From NCBI GenBank assembly GCA_900239685.1, contig OENT01000375.1, positions 1 through 64,000 of the forward strand: a stretch of 64,000 bases of DNA. Direction: 5' to 3'. This DNA is from Rotaria macrura. Its lineage: Eukaryota; Rotifera; Eurotatoria; Philodinida; Philodinidae. How positions within the stretch are numbered: the stretch's first letter is position 1; each line of letters opens with the position of its first letter. The notes below the pieces were generated by a model, which worked only from the letters and a program-made list of their open reading frames with translations, did no database searches and had not been told where the DNA came from. A program made the position numbers and the translations under genes. Positions 48,873-61,600 of this stretch are shown piece by piece.

Positions 48873-49606
48873 ATCGAAGAATGAATATAATTTTTGAGGT
48901 TTTATTTTGCAGTTCGCCATTAACAGACTTGACAAAAAGAAACAAAATAATGATTCACGCCTTCATTCCGACCAAGGTGCACTTCTTTTAATGCAATAAT
49001 AGTGTTCAATGACAGCGCTATTTTCTTGGTTTGTTCGAAAACAGTGATGATTTCTAAGCAACTTTGGTACAAAATTTCATCCATTCAAGGTAATTATCCG
49101 TAAAACTGAAACCAGAGTTGAGGGTGGGAGTGTGGGTGTGCTTCTGAATTTGGGTATTATTTATTTTTACAGCATGTTTACACCCACACCTATGCACTCA
49201 CACTCGTACTTCAAACATATGTTCGAAAAAATAATCGGAAAAGGCTGTTTCATTGATATTTCACCTTCTCTTTTCGTTGCTCACATTTTTCTTCAATTCT
49301 GGCATTGCCATTCAATAGATCATCAAAAATTGATCTCAGAACCCAATTTCGGGGTTGCGACAAGACTGCTTTTCTAAAACTTCATCTGGACAAACATCTA
49401 TGTATTAGAAAGAAAGAAAAAAAGTGACCAATTTCTCCCCGAAATTACTGCTTTTTTTGAAAACTTACACTTTTTCTCCATGAAAGATTCAAATTCGTAC
49501 AGGACTCAACATTCTGGGTTTCATCAACTTTTTTTACGAAATTTTAATTAGTAGTTATTATATGTGAACCCCAACGATGAAACATAAGGTTCACAGAGTT
49601 GCTACA
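48873..49606. other. Intergenic, nothing recognised
   Basis: The open frame at 49132-49377 (plus) has no support. A ggtgggagtgtgggtgtg patch at about 49120-49140 is not a telomere-like array. Confidence 0.4.
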
Positions 49607-50220
49607 CATGTCGTGAGAATCGGCTAAAAATTGCCGATTAATCGCGTTTCATCGAAACGATAATCTTGAACTGAATCGTGTTAGAATCGCCTCGTTTTTC
49701 TCAATTATTTCAGCGATTTGGACGATAAATCGTGATTGTTTGGCAAGATTAGTCGTCTGTTTACTGATATTCTCTACTTTTTCATTGATTCTTTTGGAGA
49801 CAAATATTTGGATTATTTAAAATTTAATTCAATTTTGTTTTATTCTCAGGTCTAGCAGATCGTCCGATCTGTCCAGCCGTGAGCTGGTTCGATTCTTACC
49901 AGACCACTTTGTTGTAGTCCTCTGTAGATCATGGATTGAAATTGGCATTCAATCGATTAAAAATAACAAAGAAATAATTTATCGGAAAAGAATATTTCGA
50001 AAACGTATTTTTTATTCATTGAACGGCATTGCTTATATATCCGTGTGTGCTCATAAAAAAAAGGTGAATGAATAATTGCCGTATTTATCAATGATTTTCG
50101 AAAATCAGCTCTTCTCCCATAATCGTGATAAAATCTGATATAGTGGCTAATTATGATAAGTCACGATTTAACGCCAATTTTTTAGAAAATCGCGACAATT
50201 GCGGCGATTCTCACGACATG
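49607..50220. mobile_element. Inverted-repeat element with 16-bp perfect ends (614 bp)
   Basis: The ends are catgtcgtgagaatcg and its exact complement. Inside both ends the motif aatcg / cgatt recurs many times (for example cgattaatcgcg, tcgaaacgataatc, atcgtgat). Near the middle, two short hairpins stand side by side: cagatcg-tc-cgatctg at about 49858-49873 and ctggt...accag at about 49884-49902. There is no coding frame. No target-site duplication could be recognised in the flanks (ttgctaca and ggtaaaat), so the superfamily is unknown. Confidence 0.6.
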
Positions 50221-52013
50221 GGTAAAATCTTATGATGAATAAAAGAGTTTTGAGAGTATTAATTATCCTTTCCCTAACTGTCACACCCAAATCAACAATC
50301 ATTTGCTCCTGTAGACTCCAGAAGAAAGAAGGTTTTGTTCATGTTAACAGCGGCATACAAACAAGAGAGGAAGCAGCAGATTCCAGTTCCTTGGAGTCCC
50401 TCGCAGTCCTAATAATATTATTAGAAGTCAAAGTAGCTACACTGAAAAATTACTTTGAAATCAATATATTTGATTCCTGCATCGAATCCTATTAAATTTT
50501 AGAAAATCTGAAATTATGTCCACATTTCACAGATAAATGATGTACGGAAAAAGTTTATTTTCTACTTAAAGATGCTACTCAGACATGAGCAACTCCACTA
50601 TGTCTTACTCCAATCCGACGCAACTTTGGTCTGAGTTTCGGAAATAGCGCTTCAACACCAACTTCAACTACAAGTTTACTGTTTTTTAAAGATTTTCCTG
50701 AAAGTTCAACTCGATCATGTAATTTTTTCACACGAGAACATGCAGCAGCGTGTTTGATATATCGAGTATAATTCATAGATGTTTAATAAGGAGTCTGATT
50801 GCTAATTTTTTTCAAAATTGGTCTACATGGATTTTTTCTGTCTCTATGCATTTCGATCTATCTCCCCTCCCTCTTTCTTAGTGATTTAATCTTATTCATC
50901 CATGAATTTCTCAGTTCCGTCATAAATACTATATTCACAAACATTTGTTTACACAATCGACTTTCTTCGCTTTATGAGTCATGCCATGAACAGGAGTTGG
51001 GTGGAAGTCAGAAAAGCCATCAAGTCCAACTCTACTCCTCCCCAATTCACTTCAGCTTCACTCAGACTCAACACCTTAGATGATTAGATCCAAGTCCAAC
51101 TGCAACCGAACTCTGTTGTAAAAAAAACTGTCAACTCTGAATTGTTAACTCTAATCCCAAAGTTGTAGTTGTGCATCTCTGGGGAATTCTACATATTAAT
51201 GGTTGCTCCACTCGATTACTGCTGTTATACTTATTTTTGAAATAAGCCCAATGTATGTGAAGTACACGAACACCTCGAATGTAAAGATAGATTCGATCAA
51301 TTTACATGGACAAATAGGAGCTGATGAACTTTGTCCACTAAAACCTAAGATACCCTTTTACATCAGCTTTAAAATACAAGACAACTGGAATGTTTCAAGT
51401 AAAAATTCATCTACGAATATCACGTGTGTAGCTAAAAACATCTACGAACACATGAAAATCTACGAATACTAGTCCAAAGTGAATGCTCATTCATTTGAAT
51501 CACTTATGGCAAAGAATCACTTTTCTCCAGTTGAAAATACATTGTAAAAAATAAGTAAAGGATACTAAGCTATCAATTTTGATCTATTATCATTAGAAAA
51601 ACCATTTCTAGGCTTATGAATGTAATCTACTGTTGCATAAACCCATATTTTCATCAATCTTAGTAAGTGTTTGTGATCCGTTGCTAACTCAGTTACCCTT
51701 GGCCTTTTTTTAATTTTTTTCTATGATTCTATTTAAATCGAACAAAGATAATTCCATCGTCTGATAGATTATCACGTTGATATACTCAAAAAGAGTTTAT
51801 GGAAAAAATTAACAGTACAAGGGAGTATGAATTTGCAAGGGATAGCAAACCCTTTCCAAGATGGACGAAAAGAAAGGTTTATGAAAGGGTAGATTACGCT
51901 CATGTACCTGGCAGGAGTTTCTCTGATGGTAATAAACGGAAAGTGATGGTTTATTATTCTCTACTCCTTTATCGCATTGGATACCCAAAACCACTGATTG
52001 AAACTTTACCAAA
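50221..52013. other. Intergenic with unsupported ORFs
   Basis: Frames at 50232-50495 (plus, hydrophobic start), 50579-50776 (minus), 50799-51083, 51203-51472 and 51799-52032 (plus) have no domain and no paired splice sites. The last runs into the palindrome arm. I cannot support any as a gene. Confidence 0.35.
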
Positions 52014-52586
52014 ATTACTTAAGCATACATAATTGTCTACAAGCATCACGAAAGTGCTATGAGAATTTAGAAATATCGTTTGTTTTTGAAGAGATCATAC
52101 TCTAACAATGGATATTCAACCAATGAAGATTTATTCGCGATGAATGTGGGGAAAAAACCTGGTCCCTAGATTTTTTGTGAAGTTTGGACCATTGAAAATA
52201 AAAGCCTCTTTTTTTCAATCGAAATACATCTTCTGTTATGTAAAACTCTACGACTTGGATTTCTTGTAAAATTAACTATGATCTTACTTCATGTCTTTGN
52301 CAAAGACATGAAGTAAGATCATAGTTAATTTTACAAGAAATCCAAGTCGTAGAGTTTTACATAACAGAAGATGTATTTCGATTGAAAAAAAGAGGCTTTT
52401 ATTTTCAATGGTCCAAACTTCACAAAAAATCTAGGGACCAGGTTTTTTCCCCACATTCATCGCGAATAAATCTTCATTGGTTGAATATCCATTGTTAGAG
52501 TATGATCTCTTCAAAAACAAATGATATTTCTAAATTCTCATAGCACTTTCGTGATGCTTGTAGACGATTATGTATGTTTAAGTGAT
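52014..52586. repeat. Near-perfect palindrome centred on a single N
   Basis: The base at 52300 is N. Reading outward, the two sides are reverse complements for about 285 bp each. The inner ~200 bp are identical by eye, and about three to four mismatches lie in the outer ~80 bp (for example near 52025, 52038 and 52080 against their partners). Beyond 52014 and 52586 the similarity ends. Confidence 0.95.
52300..52300. other. Ambiguous base at the palindrome centre
   Basis: The only non-ACGT character in the window, exactly at the symmetry axis. It probably marks an assembly joint or unresolved hairpin tip. Confidence 0.95.
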
Positions 52587-53033
52587 TTAAATATAAATAT
52601 TATTTGATATTTATGGGCATATTTTCAAATGAGGAATCATAGTTCTATGTCATGAATGATTCGAATGAATATTTAAATTCGTTCTGTTGGCGTTTGTAGA
52701 TGTTCATATGCACATTAGTAGTAAGTGTTCTGAATGTTTGAGGAAACACAGCTGATAATGGCATTCATTTATTTAAAAATTAAATAGCATCATCCATCAT
52801 GTTAGATTTGAACATAGATTTAAGAACACGGAATTCATTTTTTAATGCATCTGAATCAATATCGATATGACGCCTAATACATCAATGTAATCAATATTCA
52901 GATGATTCTCGCCTTTACGATAAGCTATCGAAAGTTTTGAATGAGAACCTATCATTTAATCTGATTAACATCAGTGACAATCAATCAATGGAAAATATAT
53001 ATGATTCTAACCTCTGTTGATTTTAATAAAGTT
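52587..53033. other. Intergenic, nothing recognised
   Basis: AT-rich DNA between the palindrome and the transposase remnant, without a supported feature. Confidence 0.4.
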
Positions 53034-54180
53034 TCAAGTTGCTGAAGTGTTGAGGAAACGAAAGAATGTTAAAATATAATTGGAACCTTTTTTGACCTTG
53101 TAGACGATACGCTGCTGTGCCAAATTAATTTCATTCATACTAAGAGATTCTTTTGCTTTATCATAAATGTGATTAAATGTTTCTTTATTAAGATTAAGAA
53201 GATCTTTTATTTGTTGAATTCTCGACAGCACAATATATTCACTACGTATATAATCTAGAGTTGCACTTTTCGAGGAAAATAAGAATTCATATTGCGTAGA
53301 TCTCAAATAAAAACAGAAGTCCTGCGTTCTAAATGAGCACTCACAACTTTTATTAGACCGAAAAACCGATCAAAACCCAATGAAGTTATGAAATATATTG
53401 ATTTCTTCATATATATTCAACCTGCATTTTTAGATCTCGAGCCAACAAGTTCTTCACTAGTATCATTAATTGCTTAAATAATAGCTGAGTAATTATTAAC
53501 AATAACGTCAATAGGTCGCCACCTGAGATCCCAGCGAGTATAACCCAATAACTTAAGTGTTGAAGTTTTAACTGCGAACAATAAAATGTAAGTAAAAGGC
53601 ACCTTTTACAAGAAACTATGTACAGAATAATGACCTAAATCTGCTTGTTGTTCTGCTTGTTTGAAATATTTATAAGTTACACTAGATTCCGAAAAAATGA
53701 AGAGCAATCCTCTCGGATATAAAAACCAACTTTACACGCATCATTAATAACAAAGATTAAGATGATGTCCTAAACAATGTACCTATATTCCTTTTGGCAT
53801 ATGTTCTTTTAGTAAAATATAAATTTCTGGTTGACAGGCTCACGTTTCCGATGCCCTAAAATTACAAGCAAGAAAAACATAATGTGTAACATCTTCTTGA
53901 TTCAGTGGAAAGAGCTCACCTGACAGACCACATAAATACATATGATTGTAATGGAATATTAAAATGATTTAAAGTTTCAATGATCTTATTTGTTAATGCT
54001 GTTCCATCATGTTCTTTTAATGGAAGAAAACCCAGACAGCATTCTTTTACCACAATTGAACGATCACTTTTGCGATTACTGAAATGGGTAAATCTAATGA
54101 CTATAGAGAACTGCTGCGCACTACTTATATTCCTCAAGTAGCCAACATTAATGTATACTTTGAATTTCGTACCTAAAAAT
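53034..54180 (-). pseudogene. Decayed hAT transposase (TTF/ZMYM1-like type)
   Basis: Fragments on the minus strand, read in order, follow the DUF4371/hAT layout I know from ZMYM1-like transposases. At 54137-53916 comes SSAQQFSIVIRFTHF, then VVKECCLGFLPLKEHDGTAL (the LSIVLRYV...REEFLGF-type strand block). Next, near 53770-53790, is LGHHLNLCY-type text followed by NDACKVGF (the HCLAHxLNL...DAC motif). Near 53500-53560 is LGYTRWDLRW...NNYSAI (the TRW motif). Finally 53306-53034 contains KETFNHIYDKAKESL. Stops and frame changes separate the pieces (after MWSVR, and within the 53580-53760 part), so the gene is dead. The TTF zinc finger and the C-terminal dimerisation domain were not found. Confidence 0.7.
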
Positions 54181-55908
54181 AGGAAAGAGTAACTTTATCG
54201 TACCGCATAATTAAAGCAATCGTTCTGAGTAAGTATAGCATGACTAGCTCCTTTTTCAGAAATCGATTTGAGTAGAGTACCGATGATTGCTACCCAAAGT
54301 AGAATCTCCAAGAAATTATTTTGACTAGAACTAATTACTACAATACCAGAAAGAAACATATAATCTGTTATAATATAGACTTGTGATGATATGTTCAGCT
54401 CGTTTTTTTCCTATAAATCTGTGTAACCGATTTATACTAGCCATTTCGATGCGTTGCATCCTTCATAAAGAGCTCTCAGAAGTTTTTCATACTGAGTTGA
54501 ATTTACGCACCTTTCATTTTCATCATTAACTGGGAAAAGAATTATTTGGCATGTTAACCAGCATAATGTTGAACAAATCTAAATTAAATGATCACGATCT
54601 TTACAAATTGGGAGTAGAATGGCAATAATCTAATTTATTGATAACATTAGGATTCGCATCCTTTCGTTGCTTGTTTAATTCATAAGTTTTTTCTCTCAAC
54701 TGTATGCGGTCGACTTATGCATGTTTTAGCAAGCATTAAATCTAGTCAAACACCTTGCAAGCAAGATCTCGAAAGCGAGGGGTGTGAGTGCCGATGAGAG
54801 TGTGAAGACAAGAGAACCAAGCCGAGTATTACTCACCTATACCCTCAGAAACATTGGTTACGAGGGGAGGCATCGCAGTTTCTATGGTTTCGCTCCTAAT
54901 GGACACAAAAACACCTCAAATCCAATCCAGGAAGTTTCAGCATTTCTAACCACATATAGATGTTTATCGATTGTAATTTCGAGCGATCCGCAGCTAGTTC
55001 CCTAGAGCATGAATTCACTCACGTTCTTACGAACAGAATCTGAAACTGACACTCCCTATTGCACTCATAATTTTACTATGAATACACTTAGCTGCACTTG
55101 AATTATTTACTGAAGATACCTGTTCCGAATTTGTTACTGATTAAAAAAGTTTGTCTTTTAATATATCATGTTTATCAAGCGGGTATACACCGGCCTTTGC
55201 AAAACAACCATTGAAACGAGCCGACAAGAATTGTTACTTGAAAAAGTTGGAGATCTAAGAACACAAAATAAAACAGTGCTAAATTTTCAACACTATGCAT
55301 ACCTTAGTTTATTTTATTGCGCATATTTAAACAAATAAAAATGTCCTTGATTATGTACATATTCATATCGCACAGCTCAGAGACAAGATAAAGCGGCAAG
55401 AAAGGAGAGATATGAAGAAGACATCGAGGGTAGACATGTGATCGAGCCAACGCTAATCATTTATCAAAAGCGTAATCATCAGTTGTGTTCATGTTTTGGA
55501 ATTGGTTTCTTTAAAGTGATTCAATAAAAGTTTTCTCCAACTCGATTTCAGCTTTGAAGACTTTGAAACATCGAATAGTTGAAGAATGGTGGCAAGTACT
55601 CAAGGTGTACACAAAGATCCATGGAATATTTAATAGTTCTTGTAGATAGATGGAGAATGGCGATCATCCAACATCAACAGAGTAGGTTTTTGTATCGTCT
55701 CAACAGCGAAAACCCAATTGACTATATTACCAATGAAAAATTATTCTTTCATCATGACTCCAACCAGATGGCGTTGCATTAAAATACCTAGATTATCACG
55801 AACAGTAGACTCATCGACATTTTAAATTGCTTCTGGTTGATTGAATAGACTCTATTTCGACAAAATTTTTTCTAAATGATCAAACGAATGATCTAAGCAA
55901 TAGTAAAT

Positions 55909-56139
55909 GGAAATGTAGAAAAGCAAGCAATTGATCCTTACCAACCAATGGTTGAGTACAAGAATACGATCTTGAATTTTCTGATTTACATGTTTCAACA
56001 AGTTTGACTTCATTTTTCCACTGGCAAAGAAAAGAATAGAACGATTCAATTCCAAATAGCATTCAAAGACTTGTGAGTAAATGTTATGATTCGTGTGTTT
56101 TGGCATGATTGATTGCTGCGTCAATTTTCTTAGGGTCAA
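55909..56139 (-). CDS. Possible exon of an unrecognised minus-strand gene
   Basis: A frame reads NIYSQVFECYLELNRSI, then KMKSNLLKHVNQKIQDRILV, then LNHWL. It is followed at about 55938 by a GTAAGG donor and, 51 bp on, by a pyrimidine-rich ttgcttag acceptor, after which only a few codons remain before a stop. The mixed helical composition is protein-like. No family was recognised and the upstream connection is unknown. The outer coordinates are those of the open frame, trimmed by eye. Confidence 0.3.
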
Positions 56140-57647
56140 TAATTATTTACGTCATATATCTATACTAGTCTTATGATGAATCATGTGAGATTTTTTTTAT
56201 TAAAGTCGATCAAACTTCCCATCTCCACAATGTGTCTACTTTACAGACAACACATGCTGATGAAGGTTAGAGAATAGAAAACACGAATAGTAGTAAAGTG
56301 TGACATCAATATCGGGATTTAAGGAAAGAGCCTTTTTGGTTCCACAGGTACCTGTCGAACGTAAAAGAGATTTGATAAATCCGTACCCAACCAAAAATAT
56401 CTCGGTGTTTTCATACGAAACCAAAATACTTGTTCTCTTGAACGCATATTCCTTTAAAAACATACTCTTTTTTGTAGAGTGCACGTCAGTCAGTTAGATA
56501 CACATAAAGAATTGAAGCAAGTTTACGATGTTGTACGACACCACTGTTCATTATGATCTCTTCACTACGAATAAGATCAAATTCTGTTTCAACATCATCA
56601 GTACCATTTTAAGAGATTTTTATTTTCGAACATACGTACCTGGAATCTCAACAATATCTAAAATTAAGTTGTAAAATCAAGTGATAAATTATACTGCAGA
56701 ACGAGAATTCAAAGTTTTAAGGATTTGAGTTTCTAGTTAGATTTCATAGAAAGAGCCGTTGAAAGCAGCATAATTTTTCCCCGCTCCAATCACATAGTGT
56801 GGGTGGATACTTTGTTGTATGTAAGAAATTAATATAACAATGAAACGTTACATATAACAAATAAAATAAACAATTTTCCTTTTCTATCTTCACAATCATT
56901 TTTTTTACTATATCCATAGCTGGTATCGTTCTCTTAGTATTGTGAGTTGTCTATTGATAGATCCTTGTGTTGAATTTTTAATTTCTGATGATGTTAGTTC
57001 TTAGAAAAAATATCGTTTTGTTTGAAGGCATTGTTTATAGTTTTGATTGACGATCGTTTGAAAATACTTCAGTATGTTGGATCTTCATAAACACTGAACA
57101 AAACTGTCTCTGAGAATTGTCGATATCGCTTTTTAATGCATGAAAACTTGAGTTTTAGTACACCCGAAAAATCTGCTGGGCTTGTACATATGCTGCATCA
57201 GTCAAATAGAGGTTACATCTTCATCCCATATGTGGAGTAAATTTATAATCTAAAATTCGTGCTCAAAGAATGTCTGGTACATAGTTCTATTCAAATGGTT
57301 TGAGCAGACAATTTGTAACTAATGGATAGAAATCAATCTCAGTTACCTTTCTAATGAGGAAACGTTTTCGAAAAACTCAATGATAGAAAAGTTATAGCCG
57401 TTTTACTAATTTTGAATTATTTTCCTTCTACTTTTACTCCCGATTACTCTATGTCTTTCTTGTATCCTTTGTCAATTGATTTTCTTGTTCTACAACACAT
57501 GTGCTTAGTATTTTTGTCATTTTTTTCTTTCTGAGAGTCGCAATGCAGCTGATATAACGAAAATTTGAAGTCAGCATCGAATGTATTAAAGAAGAACATG
57601 CGCGACCTACTTGCATGAAATGGCGATAAAATTTTTTTTATACTTAC

Positions 57648-57840
57648 AGTGACTTGAACGATTTCGTTTCGTCACTGCATTGCACGTGTTTCAATTCTTT
57701 ATCGAAAAGAAATATGTCAGAACCATGATGAAGATTGATGACACATATATTCGTAAGGGTCACCGTGGTGCAGAAGAAAAAATTCTTTCGTGTTTCATAG
57801 CAACATCGTCTACTGTTCACAAGCAAGTCTAATTCATATT
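57648..57840 (-). CDS. Possible internal exon, unrecognised
   Basis: The minus-strand frame ELDLLVNSRRCCYETRKN, then LTNICVINLHHGSDIFLFDK, ends at a consensus GTAAGT donor (57647-57642). The hydrophobic-strand, Gly-Ser-Asp, hydrophobic-strand pattern resembles one blade of a beta-propeller, but a single exon cannot establish that. The acceptor side is unclear. Confidence 0.28.
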
Positions 57841-58177
57841 TAATAAAGTTTTTCTGTCTTTTTGAAAATTATCAGCTAACCTTGTAAATCATATTTTAAG
57901 TAATCTCGATAAATCTACGATTTGATTTTGATCACAGATACATGTTATTCACATCTAACAAACTTCATTTTTATCATCGAATCATATTTTTCATAGTCTT
58001 CATAGATTTCACTCTTATAGATTATAATGAATATTCTAATTCCACACTCTTTCACGCAATACGACAGATTAGCTGGTTTATTCGAGTCGTTGCCAAGCAT
58101 TCAAATTTATTTTCATTATTTTGTCAACAACAATCTACCAAAGAGACAGCGTATTTGCTAGATTTGTAAAATATATC

Positions 58178-58660
58178 CTATGTTGTTATGTCACAGACTT
58201 TCAACGAATCATTTCCGGAAGACATTTCGCCATGTGAAAATGAATTAAAGACTTCTGGTTGAATTGCATGTGTTCTGTGATCTTTTAGTATTGACAGTAG
58301 GAACTTCATTAAACAAATCCGGTTATCAAGATAGACTATAAGCATGGTGTAAAAATACATTTCATAAATAGAAAAGAAAAACACTGAACAGACACATGTA
58401 CGCAGTATAAATGTAAACGAAAAGAAAAAAACATCGATATAAGTAGAAGATACATACTCGCAATCAAAATGTCGAAAAAACTTATTGGAGAAAATCCACT
58501 TAATTCTCACAAAGGAATATATAGAATGAAAATTATGTGTGCAAATCGAAAAATTTTCTTTTTTGAGCTGGTATTTGTTGTTATGAGAATACAAATAAAA
58601 CTTGTAGTCCTCATCGTGTATAGTCCGTACTAATTGTGAGTCAGCAACTATGAGAGACAT
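58178..58660 (-). CDS. Hypothetical ORF, 160 aa
   Basis: ATG at 58660 gives MSLIVADSQLVRTIHDEDYK and the frame stays open to 58178, ending SSGNDSLKVCDITT. An uninterrupted 160-codon frame is unlikely by chance at this A+T content, which is the main argument for it. The middle (DVFFFSFTFILRTCVCSVFF) is so Phe/Ile/Tyr-rich that it could be intron or non-coding DNA lying between two real exons. No domain or homologue was recognised. Confidence 0.3.
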   Translation of the reverse strand: MSLIVADSQLVRTIHDEDYKFYLYSHNNKYQLKKENFSICTHNFHSIYSFVRIKWIFSNKFFRHFDCEYVSSTYIDVFFFSFTFILRTCVCSVFFFSIYEMYFYTMLIVYLDNRICLMKFLLSILKDHRTHAIQPEVFNSFSHGEMSSGNDSLKVCDITT

Positions 58661-61600
58661 GCTAGAATGGTAATTACAAAGGGCGTATGATTCTGCAGAA
58701 TGCGATCAAATTGAGAATTTCCATTTTCCTATTTCAACTAAACAGGCATGCTAGTTTTTCAACGATCTTAAGTGTATCTCGAGCGTTTGATAATATTGCA
58801 TGACACTGAATCATTAAGTAAAACATGAAAGAAAACTTTCTAAAGTCAAATCGATAACCACTGAATGACATTGATTTTATTGCTGTTACTAAAGTTTGTT
58901 TTTCGCTTCCTCAAAGTTCCCAATTTGACTTTACTTCTTTTGTTGGTGAGTCTCTGATTGATTCTTCGATAAGATTTAACACATGTAGAGATAAAAAATT
59001 CAAATGAATTAATGTTGTTTTATAGCTTTTCGTAATGAAAAATAAACTCATCATTTTTCTATAATGGTTTTTTCTCGAGAATGTTATCGGATATATGTAG
59101 CGCAATGATTTCTGAAAGAATGGATATGAGTGCTGATGAAATTTCACTTAATTCTATTTCTTCATACCATATAATCCTATCGTTTACATAAAAAATATGT
59201 ACTTATATACACAACAAGGACAAAGAAGAATAGAGCATAAAAAAAGAGAATGGGAAGTCAAGGGAAAGACAGTGAAGCTGAAAAATATGCTAATGACAGA
59301 AAGTTAGAGTTAAGTCGATATTATACTTTCCGACATTACATCATTCATGGAGGGATAAAAAGATTGACGCTTCGTTAGACTTGAACATTTTTTCATTTAT
59401 GCAAAATTACAATTTGATGCCACAACATTATGATGAATCGCAATTCGAACTTGCCATATTCCCTCATAACATGTGTGTTCATCACAGTGTTCATAATTTT
59501 TTGTGTCCCTCTTTAAACTATTTGTAGCAAACTCAGTAGATCTACGTTACATGCCTTCGCTCTATAGAATTATACTTTCTTTATGTAAAATATTATCATG
59601 AGTCACCACATATAATTATATATATAGACGCGATCATAGATTTAAGAGAAAGAGAAATTCCTCCTCTTCATTTTCACTCGATTTTCTCAATGTATCTAAG
59701 ATACTATTGCTGTCATCTTTTCTTCTTTCCTAACTTATTCATTAATCTGTATCTTATTGATACAAAGTGCTCGGATCGCAAACCAATGATTCATGGTACG
59801 TTGATTCTAAGAAAAGAATACATTTTTTCTTGTAAACTTTTGTATAAATCTGACAAGATTCCAGAGTGAATCCTCTTATTCTTTGCCATTTATTTTTATG
59901 AAATTCGATTTTGCCTTAATTTTATCACTTTCCAACTTTTCCAAGCCTTGCAGCGACACCTCTTTATTATTATTTTTAAGGTGTCCTAATTTTTCAAGAT
60001 TTTTCTTGGAAGGACGATCTATACGTCACTTTGACATGCTATTTTACTAGATTTATCATGTCTTAAAAATTTAATGGAAAATATTTAATTAATATTTTCT
60101 ATAATAAGAAAGACAACAATCAAATTTTTATTTATTTGAACCGTTTTTTTTCTCTAGTAATCAGTTTAATTTTCGATTATTTCGAATTAATTGATTTATG
60201 AAAGCAGATATTTTATTATTATTGATTATCATCAGTATCCTGGCAACATCTATATCATACAGTTTCTGGCAGTGAATAATTGTACAAAATCTTTTATTCA
60301 CTTATTAAAACATTTTCATCGATGTACTAGAACTTTCTTGTAAACCCTGTTGTTCTTTTATATATAGCATGGTTGTTTTATATCTGCGAAGAGCAAGAAT
60401 ATGAAGAAGGGACAAGGAGGTGCAATACATGGATATTGTTTGAGCGCCCAAAAAGATGGATATAAAATCTTTAAACATGCTAGAATGCGTATGCTTCATT
60501 TTGTGGCTGTTTTCCTGATAAAAATCCGATTTCGGCTAGAAAAAAATTCAGACTCCAGTAGTTAGGATGCTCCCTTTCCAAAAACATAGGCCTGAGAAAA
60601 ATAAGCCACATACATCACGTATAATTAGAGAGAGCGAACGAAAAAAAAAAGGCAGAATTGGAACTACGCATTCGACGACAGATAATCTAGTCATTTCAAT
60701 GAACTATCATCAATTGACATAGTATTATCAAGGTTTCATCCCGAACAATGCTACCCTGATAAGACTTGAAATATTGTGATTTTCATCGAATATCCTAATT
60801 TTTTTCCAAGATGTGTTTTGCCTATTTTCTTGATTTGGATACGTAGGCCAGTACAACCCATGCTTCTTAGAAAAGATTAAAATGAACTTTTTCAACGAAT
60901 CCCATTTGAGTGTATTTCTCTTCCAATCGTTTGATGTTGTTGAATCTACTCTGCACGATCAGTAGACAATTTTTTCTTTCTTGATGGATTACTAATTTTC
61001 TTCAACGACCCCAGTGTGAATGGTCTTTTATTTGTCTCATTAGCAATTTTTGTTTTTACTAAATATTAAAGTAAACAGCTGAATATCTGGCATTCGAATC
61101 CAAAATAATTTAAATCTCATCCTCTTGGAATGATTTATAGAACACTATAGAGTTGTATAGATAGAATAATATCTTTTTGTCTTCGTGATCGATCTTCGTA
61201 TCATGCAGTTATTTTCCTCTAATCACAGATTTTATTCGTATTTTATGCATCATATTTTTGTTATGAAGATTGGCAGCAATGTATACAAATAGAAGGTTTC
61301 AATATTTACAAGTTGTTGATCGATCTATTCTTTTGTTTGACATTGCCTATAAACAATTCTTATTATTTGTCATTAATAATTATTTCTTCATATTTTGCAT
61401 TCCAGATGTCAAATATACTCAACATCTTCTTGTATTGATTCGAAAGTTAATAGCAGTAAACCTATGCAAGTGAAATGTCTGTGAGGATCTTTTCACGTAC
61501 ACTCAAAAACATGGCTACACGTACAGTTGGGTACACGCTCAATATCCTGCCATCATCGAATAAAGTTACAACAGATCTCAAAAATCATTTGCACAAAAGT

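Noticed and set aside
49110..49145. tgtgggtgtg-rich patch considered as a telomeric repeat
   Set aside because: Only one or two units are present, with no tandem array.
54740..55010. GC-richer patch with a 73-codon plus frame considered as a foreign gene fragment
   Set aside because: It starts with GTG and shows no domain or repeat. Composition alone is not enough.
56255..56300. ctgatga...gaaa string considered as a hammerhead ribozyme (as found in Penelope-like retroelements)
   Set aside because: The bases between the two conserved blocks cannot form stem II and no flanking stems were seen.
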